From the NCBI GenBank assembly GCA_016712265.1, contig JADJRJ010000031.1:1054001-1118000 (forward strand): 64,000 nucleotides of DNA, given 5' to 3'. This DNA comes from Gemmatimonadota bacterium. Its GTDB lineage: Bacteria > Gemmatimonadota > Gemmatimonadetes > Gemmatimonadales > Gemmatimonadaceae. The translations under genes and the position numbers were made by a program. Shown here piece by piece: positions 45,985 to 55,151 of this stretch. How positions within the stretch are numbered: the stretch's first letter is position 1; each line of letters begins with the position of its first letter. The notes beneath the pieces were generated by a model. It saw only the letters and a list, made by a program, of their open reading frames with translations, was not told the DNA's origin and searched no databases.

Positions 45985-46104
45985 CATCGAGTTGATGATC
46001 GCGACTTCAGCCGCGGGCACAACGGCCACGGGCGCCGCCGACCATGCGAACCAGGTTGGCTCTTCGGCCATGCTGTCGAGCAGTACGTTGCTGTCGACCG
46101 GTAC
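45985..46104 (-). pseudogene. Relic of a VapC-type PIN-domain toxin
   Basis: Just downstream of the AbrB-type antitoxin gene, the minus strand encodes PVDSNVLLDSMAEEPTWFAW followed by AEVAI, matching the PIN-toxin start 'DtNvLLDl...dp.WfaWs....AEv'. A one-base loss just before PVD disconnects it from any start, and the remainder of the PIN domain is lost. The first catalytic Asp is present, but no functional nuclease can be made. Confidence 0.65.
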
Positions 46105-46115
46105 GCGGCTACGAC

Positions 46116-46343
46116 CTACTCCCCTCGTATGAGGGCCAGGATCTGCTCGGTCGTAAGTGGCACACTGCCGCGGCCGCGGAGGTGTGCGACCACCTTTTCC
46201 CCGCGCCGCGCACTCCGCCGCATCTTCCGCAGGACGGCGTAACCATCAGCGAGCACGATCTCCACGGTGGTGTTGGGGAGCAGGCCCAGCGCCTCGCGCA
46301 CTGCGACGGGAATCGTGATCTGTCCTTTCGCCGAGACCTTCAT
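46116..46343 (-). CDS. vapB: AbrB/MazE-type antitoxin (VapB-like), orphaned
   Basis: A 75-residue DNA-binding antitoxin with the SpoVT/AbrB swapped-hairpin fold at the N-terminus: MKVSAKGQITIPVAVREALG, then LLPNTTVEIVLADGYAVLRK. The C-terminal part (EKVVAHLRGRGSVPLTTEQI) would bind and neutralise a VapC toxin and the pair would repress its own promoter. The downstream toxin is a remnant, so the antitoxin is currently without a working local partner. Intact coding suggests retention or recent loss of the toxin. Confidence 0.88.
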   Translation of the reverse strand: MKVSAKGQITIPVAVREALGLLPNTTVEIVLADGYAVLRKMRRSARRGEKVVAHLRGRGSVPLTTEQILALIRGE

Positions 46344-46461
46344 CCGGCCTCTCGGGCATTACCTACTTGTGCAATACCGAGCATCCGAGTGGGAAACCGG
46401 TAAACGTGACGGGACGGCCCCTCGACCAGCGATCTTAACGCGAGCGCGTCTCGGCGGGCAC

Positions 46462-46722
46462 CTATCCGTAGACGTCCTTTCGATCGCCCACCGCGCGGAT
46501 CTCCACGACGAGGACTCCGTCATCCACCTGGTACACGACTCGAAAATTGCCGACGCGAAGGCGCCAGAGGTCGTGTCCGCCACGCAGCTTCTTGCAGCCC
46601 GCCGGGCGGGGATCATCCGCGAGGGCTTCAATCCGCGGGAATATGCGCTGCACCGCCGCGTCTGGGAGCGCCTCAAGCTCCTTGCGAGCGGAGCGAACGA
46701 ATCGAACCGAGTACTTAGCCAC
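46462..46722 (-). CDS. relE: RelE/ParE-family toxin
   Basis: An 86-residue type II toxin. The RelE signature runs throughout: YSVRFVRSARKELEALPDAA, CKKLRGGHDLWRLRVGNFRV and VYQVDDGVLVVEIRAVGDRK ending DVYG. In the RelE branch it cleaves mRNA at the ribosome, while ParE relatives poison gyrase. The 'W RLRVGnyRvvY....vl.v..vghR..vY' pattern is closest to RelE. It overlaps the upstream antitoxin gene by 8 bp, the usual antitoxin-then-toxin order. Confidence 0.92.
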   Translation of the reverse strand: MAKYSVRFVRSARKELEALPDAAVQRIFPRIEALADDPRPAGCKKLRGGHDLWRLRVGNFRVVYQVDDGVLVVEIRAVGDRKDVYG

Positions 46723-46921
46723 CCCGTTTGAGGCGGCCGGAGCGCGTCAGGCGCGCGCGTACCGCGGCCAGCGACTCTTTTGGCTCGTCAGCTCGGCTGC
46801 GCGCGATCGCGACGTCGGCAAACTCCTCCCACAGCGCGCGATTCCGCCTGAGGTCGATGAGGACCGCGGTGCGCTGTCCTTTCGCGTCGCGCAGGTACTT
46901 CACTCCTCGAAGCGCTTTCAT
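46715..46921 (-). CDS. relB: Antitoxin of the RelE-type toxin
   Basis: A 68-residue protein upstream of relE with an 8-bp overlap. The start KALRGVKYLRDAKGQRTAVL, then IDLRRNRALWEEF is typical of RelB/Phd-like antitoxins ('kYvvDe.G.ktaVvldleeYe.l.e'). The basic C-terminus (ARSRADEPKESLAAVRARL, then TRSGRLKRGG) would wrap the toxin. It probably represses its own promoter together with RelE. Confidence 0.85.
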   Translation of the reverse strand: MKALRGVKYLRDAKGQRTAVLIDLRRNRALWEEFADVAIARSRADEPKESLAAVRARLTRSGRLKRGG

Positions 46922-47110
46922 CCCAAGAACATTATAGGAGGAACTCGCCGTTGCCTATGCCTCCCTTGACGCGCCCTGGCTCCGGCGGCGCCATCACAGT
47001 CGCCGCCCGGACGTCAATCCGACTCGCCCCCGGCCCTTTCCGGGGCGGGTTCATTCGCTCAGACCGTCGACTTCAGGAGCAGTGATCTGAGCCACCTTCC
47101 ACGCAACCCG

Positions 47111-49843
47111 CTACTCCTGTTGGAGAGCCACGAGCGGCGACACCCGCGATGCACGCAGGGCCGGAACCGCGGCAGCCGCAATTGCCGAGAGTCCAAGCAC
47201 GGCCAGGGCGATCGAGAGCGACGGGAGGTCCACGGCCCCCAGGCCGTGCAACTGCGACTTGAGCAACTGAGCGGCCCCGAGGGCGAGAGGGACACCGATG
47301 GCAACGCCAAGTCCCACCAGCCGAAGTGCGCTGGCCAGGACCTGCCGCAAGACCTGCCCACGCGAGGCACCGAGCGCCGCACGCAACCCCAGCTCACCGG
47401 TCCGGCGTGTGACCGCGTAGGACATCACCCCGTACAACCCAATGGAGGCCAGCAGCAGGGCAAGGAGGCCGAACCCACTCGCCAGGCGGGCGAGGAGGCG
47501 CTCGCCCCCAACCGACTGTTGCATCAGCACCGACAGCGCGCTGGCCTCCTCGATCGGCAGGAGGGGGTCCACCGCGAGGACGGCGGCGCGGAGCTGCGGG
47601 AGAAGTCGCGCCGGGTCGCCTACGGTGCGTACCTCGAACGAGAGCGCCGTCGGGTCGCCGGACGCGCCCCGGATGGCCGGCAGGTAGAAACGACGCTGCA
47701 CCTCGCCCGCGAGCTCATGGTCCCGGATGTCGCCCACTACGCCGACGATCTGGACGGTGCTGGAATCGTTGAGCTGGAGCGTCCGGCCGATGGGGTCGGC
47801 GTCGCCAAAGAAGAAGCGCGCGAAGGTCTGGTTGACCATCACGGCCGTGGATGGCCCGGCGAAATCCGCCGCTGTGAACTCACGACCGCGAAGCAGCTGC
47901 GCACCGAGCGCGCTGACGTAGCCGGGGCCGACGAGGTCGTAAGCGGCCGTGGTGTCGTCCTCGGCCTTCGCCGTGAACCCCGGCACCTGGAAGCTTTCCC
48001 CGCCCTCGGTGCCGCTGAAGATGCCGTTCTCGGACCAGGTGACGGCGGCGACCCCCGGAACCTGCCCCAGGCGTGCGGTCACCTCACGGGTGAAGGTCTC
48101 GAGCCGATCGCCTTCGTATCCACGGGCGCGCGCGTCCACGTCGATGATGGCGAGGTGATCGCGGTCCAGCCCGGTCGGCACGTCCATCAGGTTGTCCAGG
48201 CTGCGGACCAGGAGCGAGGCGCCGGTGAGGAGGACCAGCGAGAGGGCCACCTGCACGGCGATAAGCGCATGCCCCGAGGCGAGGCGGCCGGCACGCTGGC
48301 CTAACGAGCCACTCATCGACCGCGCGCTGCCGCGCAACGCGGACGCAAGGTCCACGCGTGCGCTGCGCAGGGCCGGCGCGAGGCCAAAGAGCACGGCCGC
48401 CACGAGGGACAGGCCGATGGTGAAGGCGAGGACCATCCCGTCGAGCCGGGTGTCGACCGGGATCGGGGTCGGGCGGTCGTTGGCCATGGTGACGAGTGCG
48501 CGACTCCCCCACTGGGCGAGCGCCAGGCCGGCGAGCGCACCCATCGCCCCCAGGACCAGGCCTTCGGTGAGCAGTTGCCGCACCAGCCGTCCCCGCCCGG
48601 CGCCAATCGCCAGGCGGACGGACATCTCACGCGTGCGGGCGAGCGCCCGGGCGAGGAGGAGGTTCGCCACGTTCGCACAAATCACCAGGAGCAGAACGCC
48701 GACGCCGAGCATCATGGTGATGAGCGCCCCGCCAAACGAGTCCCGCACGCGGGAGAAGCCGCGCGCTCCGTTCCCCACCGGGACGACCACTTCCTCCACG
48801 TCCTTGGCGTTCCCGATGCCGGCGGTCGTGAAGAAGGACTTCATTTCCTGCTGGACCTGGCTCGTCGCCTGGGCCATCGTCACCCCCGGTGCCAGTCGGC
48901 CGAGCAGGAGCAGCCAGTAGGCGTCGGACTCCTGGATCCACGGACGATGCGGACTCAGGACGGCCTGCATGCCGAGCGGGAGCCACAGGTCCGCCGACTG
49001 GCCGATCACCTCGCCGGTAAACCCTTCCCTGGTGATCCCGATGATCGTGAAGCGGGCCCCATTGATCAGCAGGTCGCGGCCGACCGCTCCAGGGTCCGAC
49101 GCGAGCTTGCGCGTCCAGTAGGCGTGACTCACCACCACGACCGGCGAACCACCGACGTTGCGGTCTTCGCTGCCATCGAACGTGCGCCCCCGTGCGGCGG
49201 GCACGCGCAGGACCTGGAAGTAGCTCGCGCTGACGAAGCGACCACGCGGACTGTCGGGCTCCGCCTGCGACGACTCCGTCCGCACCTCGAGCCGATCGGC
49301 GCGGCCACTCGCGGCGAGCCCGCTGAAGGCGGAGGCGTTGCTGGCCAGGTGGCGATAGCCGTCCCAGGTAAACATGTCTCCCAGCGGGCCAGTCGAATGG
49401 GCCACGGCACCGACCATGCCCGGGTCGCCAACCGCGACCAGCGACCGGGCCCCGGGAACGGGGAGCGGGCGCAGGAGGACCGCGTTGACCAGGGAGAAGA
49501 TGGCGGTATTGGCGCCGATGCCTAACGCGATCGTGAGGACGACGACGGTGGCAAACCCGGCGTTGCGCCGTAACGTGCGCAGGGCGTAGGCGATGTCCTG
49601 GCGCAGTTCGCCGAGGAAGGAGGCGCGGGACATGGTGGTCAATCGCTCATGGTCGTGGGTGATGCAGGCCAGGCGCACCCGGTCGAGGTCGCCAAACGCC
49701 TGCAGGGCCTGCGTGCGTGCATCGGACGGGGACAGCCCCGCCGCGATCAGCTGGTGCGTCCGCATCTCGAGATGGAAGGCGAGTTCGTCTTCCACCTCAC
49801 GGGCGACCGATCGCCGGCTGGAGATCCCGATGACGCGGCGCAT
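47111..49843 (-). CDS. ABC transporter permease of the ADOP (MacB-like duplicated permease) family
   Basis: A 910-residue inner-membrane permease. The N-terminal cytosolic ADOP segment (VEDELAFHLEMRTHQLIAAG, then SPSDARTQALQAFGD) is followed by a first transmembrane helix (AGFATVVVLTIALGIGANTA), a large periplasmic MacB-type domain (about 115-370), an FtsX core (VLLLVICANVANLLLARALA, TREMSVRLAIGAGRGRLVRQ), a second periplasmic domain and a second FtsX core (LLALLLASIGLYGVMSYAVT, then RRTGELGLRAALGASRGQVL). This duplicated, ATPase-less arrangement with an upstream PadR gene is typical of ADOP permeases in Acidobacteria and Gemmatimonadota. The exported substrate is unknown, and its ATPase must come from elsewhere. 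Confidence 0.92.
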   Translation of the reverse strand: MRRVIGISSRRSVAREVEDELAFHLEMRTHQLIAAGLSPSDARTQALQAFGDLDRVRLACITHDHERLTTMSRASFLGELRQDIAYALRTLRRNAGFATVVVLTIALGIGANTAIFSLVNAVLLRPLPVPGARSLVAVGDPGMVGAVAHSTGPLGDMFTWDGYRHLASNASAFSGLAASGRADRLEVRTESSQAEPDSPRGRFVSASYFQVLRVPAARGRTFDGSEDRNVGGSPVVVVSHAYWTRKLASDPGAVGRDLLINGARFTIIGITREGFTGEVIGQSADLWLPLGMQAVLSPHRPWIQESDAYWLLLLGRLAPGVTMAQATSQVQQEMKSFFTTAGIGNAKDVEEVVVPVGNGARGFSRVRDSFGGALITMMLGVGVLLLVICANVANLLLARALARTREMSVRLAIGAGRGRLVRQLLTEGLVLGAMGALAGLALAQWGSRALVTMANDRPTPIPVDTRLDGMVLAFTIGLSLVAAVLFGLAPALRSARVDLASALRGSARSMSGSLGQRAGRLASGHALIAVQVALSLVLLTGASLLVRSLDNLMDVPTGLDRDHLAIIDVDARARGYEGDRLETFTREVTARLGQVPGVAAVTWSENGIFSGTEGGESFQVPGFTAKAEDDTTAAYDLVGPGYVSALGAQLLRGREFTAADFAGPSTAVMVNQTFARFFFGDADPIGRTLQLNDSSTVQIVGVVGDIRDHELAGEVQRRFYLPAIRGASGDPTALSFEVRTVGDPARLLPQLRAAVLAVDPLLPIEEASALSVLMQQSVGGERLLARLASGFGLLALLLASIGLYGVMSYAVTRRTGELGLRAALGASRGQVLRQVLASALRLVGLGVAIGVPLALGAAQLLKSQLHGLGAVDLPSLSIALAVLGLSAIAAAAVPALRASRVSPLVALQQE

Positions 49844-49850
49844 CCCGTAG

Positions 49851-50198
49851 CTAGGCTGGGCGGGGTGCGGTCATCGACAACGCGCGCGTCACCGAAGCGA
49901 CATACCGTTCCCAGGCCGTCGTCTCGGCGCGGAGTTGCTGACGCCCGGCGCGGCTCAACTGGTAGAAGCGCGCCTTCCGGTTGTTTTCCGAGTATCCCCA
50001 CTCGGAGGTGAGCCACCCCTGTTTCTCCAGCCGATGGAGGGCGGTGTAGAGCGGCCCCTCCTCCACGAGCAGGTGTTCATCTGTCGCCGTGCGGACCCAC
50101 TCGGCCACGGCATAGCCATGGCGCGGGCCCCAGGACAGGGCCTTCAAGATCAGGAGGTCGAGTGTGCCGCGGAGCAGTCCGCCGTCTGGATCAAGCAT
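49851..50198 (-). CDS. PadR-family transcriptional regulator
   Basis: A 115-residue winged-helix regulator: LLRGTLDLLILKALSWGPRH, then GYAVAEWVRTATD, then EEGPLYTALHRLEKQGWLTS, then the wing SENNRKARFYQLSRAGRQQL. It fits PadR subfamily 2. It lies 7 bp upstream of the ADOP permease gene in the same direction, the standard PadR-ADOP pairing, and probably represses the shared promoter in the 170-bp spacer to the divergent AraC gene. Confidence 0.93.
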   Translation of the reverse strand: MLDPDGGLLRGTLDLLILKALSWGPRHGYAVAEWVRTATDEHLLVEEGPLYTALHRLEKQGWLTSEWGYSENNRKARFYQLSRAGRQQLRAETTAWERYVASVTRALSMTAPRPA

Positions 50199-50372
50199 CG
50201 GTTCCCCTCTGTGTTAGAGGGGAACGTAACCAAGGGCACCCGGGTTTCATGTCGGGTTCTATGTCGGGTTCCACCACTGCCCCGGCGGATGAGGGGGGGC
50301 GATATTGGTCGCCGTCGCGGGCCGCCCCGCGTCAACGACTGCTGTCAGCCTTCGTCCCCACGCCGTCATTTC

Positions 50373-50831
50373 GTGCCGCCGGCTCGTCGCACCGATCCTG
50401 ACTTGCTGCGCCGCCTCCTGCGGGCGAGGGACCGCATGGACGCCGCGTCGCACGAGGCGTGGCCGGTCCGCCGCCTTGCACAGGTCAGTGGAACCTCGGA
50501 GGCGCACTTCGCCCGGTCCTTCAAGGAGGCGTTCGGCCTTCCACCCCATCGGTACTTGCTGACGCGACGGATCGAGCGGGCCACGGCGTTCCTGAGGGAC
50601 ACGGACCGGTCGATCACCGAGATCGCGATGGAAACCGGGTGGAGCAGCCTGGGGACCTTTGGCCGGATTTTCCACGACATCGTCGGCGAGAGTCCCGGCG
50701 CCTACCGAGCGCGCGTCCAGGAGGAGGCGCACGAGCTGACGCGCGTTCCGCATTGCTTTGTCAGCGCGGCGCACCGACCGGGCCTCATCATCGCAGTTTC
50801 GGAGAAGCGGCGGCGCGCCGGCACGCAGTAG
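50373..50831 (+). CDS. AraC-family transcriptional regulator (DNA-binding domain)
   Basis: A 152-residue protein made mainly of an AraC DNA-binding domain with two helix-turn-helix units: PVRRLAQVSGTSEAHFARSF and SITEIAMETGWSSLGTFGRI, joined by KEAFGLPPHRYLLTRRIERA. No ligand-binding domain is present. The GTG start is uncertain; the in-frame sequence before it is the opposite-strand PadR gene region. The next gene, a VOC protein 33 bp downstream, may be in the same transcript and under its control. AraC-plus-VOC pairs of this kind are frequent. Confidence 0.8.
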   Translation: MPPARRTDPDLLRRLLRARDRMDAASHEAWPVRRLAQVSGTSEAHFARSFKEAFGLPPHRYLLTRRIERATAFLRDTDRSITEIAMETGWSSLGTFGRIFHDIVGESPGAYRARVQEEAHELTRVPHCFVSAAHRPGLIIAVSEKRRRAGTQ

Positions 50832-50863
50832 GATGGGGCTCCCTCAACCAGCGCGAGATCTAG

Positions 50864-51274
50864 ATGAGCCAAGGCATTGCCGTCGTCGGCCTGTACGTGC
50901 GCGACCAGGAGGAAGCCCTGCGTTTCTACGTCGACCTGTTGGGCTTCCGCGTCCACACGGATGCGAAGAACGGCGACTACCGATGGTTGACTGTGCAGCA
51001 CCCGGAGCAGCCGTCGTTCCAGCTCGGCCTCTTCGCGCCCCAGCCGCCAACGATGGACGAGGCGACCGCGGCGACGGTCCGGGAGATTGTCGCGAAAGGG
51101 GCCATGCCACCGCTCGTCCTGATGGTGGGTGATTGTCGTGCCGTGTACGCGCAGCTGCGGGACCGGGGCGTTGAGTTCACGCAGGAGCCGGTGAGTCGGT
51201 ACGGCAGCGTGGACGCCGGCTTTCGCGACCCGTCGGGTAACGGCTGGAAGATGATCCAGGCGAGGTCCGCATGA
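50864..51274 (+). CDS. VOC-superfamily (glyoxalase/bleomycin-resistance-like) protein
   Basis: A 136-residue protein of two beta-alpha-beta-beta-beta modules: GIAVVGLYVRDQEEALRFYV, then DLLGFRV in the first, and LVLMVGDCRAVYAQLRDRGV, then FRDPSGNGWKMIQ in the second. Such proteins are metal-dependent lyases, dioxygenases or binding proteins. The GNGWKM end is typical of uncharacterised VOC proteins. The gene follows the AraC regulator closely and converges on a permease gene. Confidence 0.9.
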   Translation: MSQGIAVVGLYVRDQEEALRFYVDLLGFRVHTDAKNGDYRWLTVQHPEQPSFQLGLFAPQPPTMDEATAATVREIVAKGAMPPLVLMVGDCRAVYAQLRDRGVEFTQEPVSRYGSVDAGFRDPSGNGWKMIQARSA

Positions 51275-51287
51275 TCCGGCGCCGTGG

Positions 51288-53663
51288 CTACGGGCTCGCG
51301 AGGGCGCGAGCCACGGGACTCCGCATCGCGCGCCAGGCCGGCCACGCACAGCTGACCACCGAAACCACCACGGCCACTCCGAGCCAGGTCCCGACATGCG
51401 GCGCGTAGGGGACCAGATGCACGGGGACGCGGAACATGATGCGGCTGAATGCCTCGCCTAACGCCAGGCTGAAGGGCAGGGAGAGCGGGATCGCGACCAC
51501 CCACCCGAGGAGGGCGATGACCAAACCTTCGACCTGCACGAGCCCGAAGATGGCTCCGTGGCCGGCGCCAATCGCGCGCATCACGCCGATCTCACGGGTG
51601 CGTTCGAGGACCGCGAGGGCCATGGTGGACGCGAGCCCCATCCCCCCGACGAGGATCATCACCCAGCCCATGGCGCCGAGAAATTGCACCACCATGAGCA
51701 AGTGGTCCTCGGTGACACGCCGCGATTCCTCGATGCGCTGGGTGGAGGCGACGGGGATCCCCGCCGCCTCGAGCGCCGTCCGCACCCGGGAGATCAGGTC
51801 GACCTGGAGCGCGAGCCCCGTCAGCTCCGTTGCGACAACCATGGTGCCGCGCAGGGTATCGCCCCGCACCTCGGCGAGGGCCGCTGTCGTTGTGTAGGCT
51901 TGCGGCGCGGGCCCGCCCTCGAAGAGCCCGGTCACCGTCCACCACGCCGTGCGACCATTGATGGTGAGTGACAGGGAGTCGCCGCGCATGAGGTCGGGGA
52001 GCACCCGCAGGGTGGAGCGCGACACCACGAGCGGGTGAGCCACGCGCGCGCAGGGTGCCTCGGGGGCAAACGGCGCGCAGCCTCCGCGAATCATGGTGAG
52101 GGCGAGCAGGTCGCCGCCGGTAACCCCCACCACCGGGAGTTCCTCCACGCCACCCACCGGCGTTGGCACCGACGCCCGTGCACCGCTCCAGGATTCAGCC
52201 CCACGCACGCCGTCGACGGCGCGCACGACGCGCTCCACCTGTTCGGCTGGTTGCGGCTGTGCCAGTCGCACGCTGAAGGCATACCGCTGGCTCCCATAGA
52301 TGAGGTCCATCGATCCGATGACGGCGCGACGCAGGTTGCCGGTCGCGACAAACACGGCACCGCCGGTGGCGAGGGTCAGCATCGTCAGCAGCATGCGGCG
52401 GCGACGTCGAAAGGCGTTGCGCAGCGAGAGCGCCAGCACCCGCGACCATCCCCCGAGTACCGGGAAGGACGCGGCGTGCACGCCGTCCACGAGCCCGAGG
52501 TCCCGCAGTGCCGCGGCCACCGGGATGCCGACGCCGTGCCGGACCGGCAGCCACGCCGCAGTCAGCGGTAGGCCGAGGCCAACGATGAGCAGCAGCGTGA
52601 CGGACCACCACGGCACACCAAACGCCGAGATGTCAAAATTGAGCATGTCGCCACGGAGCGTGGCATACCGCCGCCCGGCGACCAGCGCCACGGGGAGCGC
52701 CATCGCCGTGGCCAGCGCCCCGATGAGCGCGCCAAACGCGAGGTAGATCGCCCGCAGCTGCGGTTCATCGGCACCGAGGGTCTTCATGATGCCCACCTGG
52801 CGCACCTCGCCCACCAACATCGCCGTGAGCAGGTTCACGATGAGGAAGGCGCCGACGAGCAGGGCGAGGAGGCCGAAGGCCCCCTGTGTCATGAGCATCG
52901 AGTCCATCTGCGCGGCATGGATATGCTCACCGGGCTCGGGGACCTCGACGTCACGTACGGTCAGGCTCGCGGCTTCCACGCGTCGCCGCACCTCGGCGGC
53001 CACGCCGATCACGTGCGCTCGCGTTGGCGCCGGATCGGAGACGAGGAGTTGCAGCTCGTCAGGCAGGGCCGGGAGGCCGAGTTGCGCGAGGGTTCGGGTC
53101 GATGCCCACGCGTACACGACGTGCTCCATCCACCCGGGGGCGAGCCCCACGTCGCGCACGATGCCCGCGATGCGCACCCGCCGCTGGGCGCTGTCTGCGC
53201 CGATCACCGTGACTGATTCGGCCACCGCGGCACCGGCGAAATCCACCGATGAGCGCTCGATGGCGATCTCGCCGTCCGGAGGGGGCCACGCACCGCCGGC
53301 TGCGGACAACTTGCCAATGGAGACATGCGACGGGTCCTCGACCGCGAACAGCACCACACTCTGCCAGGTGCCGCGGACCTCCATCGGGATCCCGAGGGTC
53401 CTGCGGGCCTGGACCGCCCGGACCCCTGGGGTCGCGCGGGCGATCGCCATGGCGTCGGCGGTGACGGCGTCCATGCGCAACGTGGCGGCGGCCGGCTCCG
53501 AGGCGTAAAATCCCTCCACCGTGGCGCGTCGCACGAGGGCCCACGAGATGAGCACCGTGCCGGCGCCGGCGAGCGAGACGGCCATCGCCACGGCCACGAG
53601 GAGCGTGCGCGGCAGGTGCAGCGTCGCGTCGCGCAGGACCTTGCGCCATCGCGTATCAACCAC
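51288..53663 (-). CDS. ABC transporter permease, FtsX/LolC-type, two FtsX domains
   Basis: A 791-residue inner-membrane permease. After an N-terminal helix (LVAVAMAVSLAGAGTVLISW) comes a periplasmic domain, a first FtsX domain (GAFGLLALLVGAFLIVNLLT, VRQVGIMKTLGADEPQLRAI), a central helix pair, another periplasmic region and a C-terminal FtsX domain (MVILVGGMGLASTMALAVLE, then RTREIGVMRAIGAGHGAIFG). The GTG start overlaps the end of the ATPase gene by 8 bp, so the two are translationally coupled and form one exporter. Substrates of this class are lipoproteins, peptides or antimicrobials; here it is unknown. Confidence 0.9.
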   Translation of the reverse strand: MVDTRWRKVLRDATLHLPRTLLVAVAMAVSLAGAGTVLISWALVRRATVEGFYASEPAAATLRMDAVTADAMAIARATPGVRAVQARRTLGIPMEVRGTWQSVVLFAVEDPSHVSIGKLSAAGGAWPPPDGEIAIERSSVDFAGAAVAESVTVIGADSAQRRVRIAGIVRDVGLAPGWMEHVVYAWASTRTLAQLGLPALPDELQLLVSDPAPTRAHVIGVAAEVRRRVEAASLTVRDVEVPEPGEHIHAAQMDSMLMTQGAFGLLALLVGAFLIVNLLTAMLVGEVRQVGIMKTLGADEPQLRAIYLAFGALIGALATAMALPVALVAGRRYATLRGDMLNFDISAFGVPWWSVTLLLIVGLGLPLTAAWLPVRHGVGIPVAAALRDLGLVDGVHAASFPVLGGWSRVLALSLRNAFRRRRRMLLTMLTLATGGAVFVATGNLRRAVIGSMDLIYGSQRYAFSVRLAQPQPAEQVERVVRAVDGVRGAESWSGARASVPTPVGGVEELPVVGVTGGDLLALTMIRGGCAPFAPEAPCARVAHPLVVSRSTLRVLPDLMRGDSLSLTINGRTAWWTVTGLFEGGPAPQAYTTTAALAEVRGDTLRGTMVVATELTGLALQVDLISRVRTALEAAGIPVASTQRIEESRRVTEDHLLMVVQFLGAMGWVMILVGGMGLASTMALAVLERTREIGVMRAIGAGHGAIFGLVQVEGLVIALLGWVVAIPLSLPFSLALGEAFSRIMFRVPVHLVPYAPHVGTWLGVAVVVSVVSCAWPAWRAMRSPVARALASP

Positions 53664-54345
53664 GGCGCGTATCCTCCGCGATGCGGCCGTCGACGAGCGT
53701 GATGATGCGCGAAGCCACGTCCATGGCGCGCCGGTCATGGGTGACCATCACGATGGTGCGGCCGGCGGCACCTAACGAAGCCAGGAGGTCGAGCAGGGAG
53801 CGGGCCGTGCGCGAGTCGAGGTTGCCCGTCGGTTCGTCGGCGAGGAGGAGCGCCGGGTCATTGGCCAGGGCGCGGGCCACGGCCACGCGCTGCTGCTGGC
53901 CACCGGAGAGGCGCGAGGGCAGCTTGTCGGCCTGGTCGGCAACACCGAGTTGGTCGAGGAGCGCGAGGGCTCGCGCGCGGCGTTCCTTGCGGGGCCAGGT
54001 GTCGCAGAAGTCCATGGGGAGCTGGACGTTCTCGCACGCGGTCAACGTTGGGATCAGCTGGAAGAACTGGAAGACCAGCCCCAGCGCACGTCCTCGCCAC
54101 CGGGACAACTCGCGTTCGCTCTGGGTGCCCAGGTCAACGCCAGCCACCTCTACGGAGCCAGACGACGGTCGGTCGATCCCGGCGAGCAGACCCAGGAGGG
54201 TCGACTTGCCGCTGCCGGACTCGCCGATGATCACGGTGAAATCCCTGGCTTGCAGGTCAACGGTCAGGTCGGTCAATGCCGGAAAGCGTCCCGAACCCAC
54301 GGGGTAGTCCTTCGAGACGTGTCGGAGAGAGGCGGCGAGGGTCAC
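53656..54345 (-). CDS. ABC transporter ATP-binding protein, LolD/MacB-ATPase type
   Basis: A 229-residue ATPase with Walker A GESGSGKST (about residues 41-49), Q-loop VFQFFQLIPTLTACENV, signature LSGGQQQRVAVARALANDPA, Walker B LLLADEPTGNLDS and the switch His in VMVTHDRRAM. FQLIPTLTA and the EPTGNLD block place it with LolD/MacB-type exporters. It is the first gene of a two-gene operon with the downstream FtsX-type permease. A divergent exported protein gene starts about 160 bp away. Confidence 0.95.
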   Translation of the reverse strand: MTLAASLRHVSKDYPVGSGRFPALTDLTVDLQARDFTVIIGESGSGKSTLLGLLAGIDRPSSGSVEVAGVDLGTQSERELSRWRGRALGLVFQFFQLIPTLTACENVQLPMDFCDTWPRKERRARALALLDQLGVADQADKLPSRLSGGQQQRVAVARALANDPALLLADEPTGNLDSRTARSLLDLLASLGAAGRTIVMVTHDRRAMDVASRIITLVDGRIAEDTRRG

Positions 54346-54504
54346 GGGCTAAATGGACGAGGAGGTGCGCGGCATGATCGGTGGCCCCCCGTGCGGCGGC
54401 CACTGGTTGGGCGGTTATTCACCCGTCCCAAACGCCCGCTGGGCGAACGCGAGCACCACCACGCGTGTCGAGGCGGTAGCGTGCAGTCGTCCTCTCCCCC
54501 CGCC

Positions 54505-55080
54505 ATGCGTATTCTCTCAGGGCTCGTCCTCGCCGCCTCCCTCGCCAACGCCCAGCACCCGGCGCGCCCGGCCGCACCGCCGGCGTCGACCGTGTCGCGG
54601 GAGGTCTCGCAGTTCGACTTCCTCGTGGGGCACTGGGAGCTGACCGTTCGCCCGAAGGTCTCCGGCCTCGCGGCACGCATCCATGGAGCGCCGCGGCTAC
54701 TCGGCAGCTGGAAAGCGTGGAAGGTGCTCGACGGTAATGGCATCGAGGATGAGCTGCGGATCGTGGACGGCTCGGGGAATCCAACCGCGCTCTCCCTCGC
54801 GGTTCGGGTGTGGAACGCCACGGACCGTCGATGGGTGACGACGGCCGTTGACGGACAACGTGGCCGGATCACAACGGGCACGGCTATGATGGCGCAGGGG
54901 CGAATGGAGCTGACGGGCAAGGGGAGCGAGCCCGGGTCGCTCACGCGTTCGCGCTTCACGGACATCACCCCGACGTCATTCAAGTTCGTGCAGGATCGTT
55001 CGAGCGACGACGGGAAGAGCTGGGACGAGGCAGCGCTCGTCATCGAGGCCAAGCGTATCTCGGCGACCGCCCCGAGATAG
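54505..55080 (+). CDS. Exported protein, DUF1579-like
   Basis: A 191-residue protein with a signal peptide (to SLANAQ). The mature domain is lipocalin-like: QFDFLVGHWELTVRPKVSG, then GSWKAWKVLDGNGIEDELRI, then LAVRVWNATDRRWVTTAVDG. This matches the 'FDfllG.W....' opening of DUF1579 and related families, which are putative small-molecule-binding beta-barrels. The start is the ATG that gives a clean signal peptide. It lies 70 bp upstream of the LytS-type kinase gene and may share its operon. Confidence 0.75.
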   Translation: MRILSGLVLAASLANAQHPARPAAPPASTVSREVSQFDFLVGHWELTVRPKVSGLAARIHGAPRLLGSWKAWKVLDGNGIEDELRIVDGSGNPTALSLAVRVWNATDRRWVTTAVDGQRGRITTGTAMMAQGRMELTGKGSEPGSLTRSRFTDITPTSFKFVQDRSSDDGKSWDEAALVIEAKRISATAPR

Positions 55081-55151
55081 AAGAGCGACCCGCTGGCGCC
55101 GCGGCGTCTCTGTCGGCTTCCGCTGCAGGCTCCGCCTCTCGACCTTTCGTC

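Noticed and set aside
47111..54345. A single MacAB-like operon spanning both ABC loci
   Set aside because: The two loci are separated by plus-strand AraC and VOC genes. The first has its own PadR regulator and no ATPase, and the second has its own coupled ATPase.
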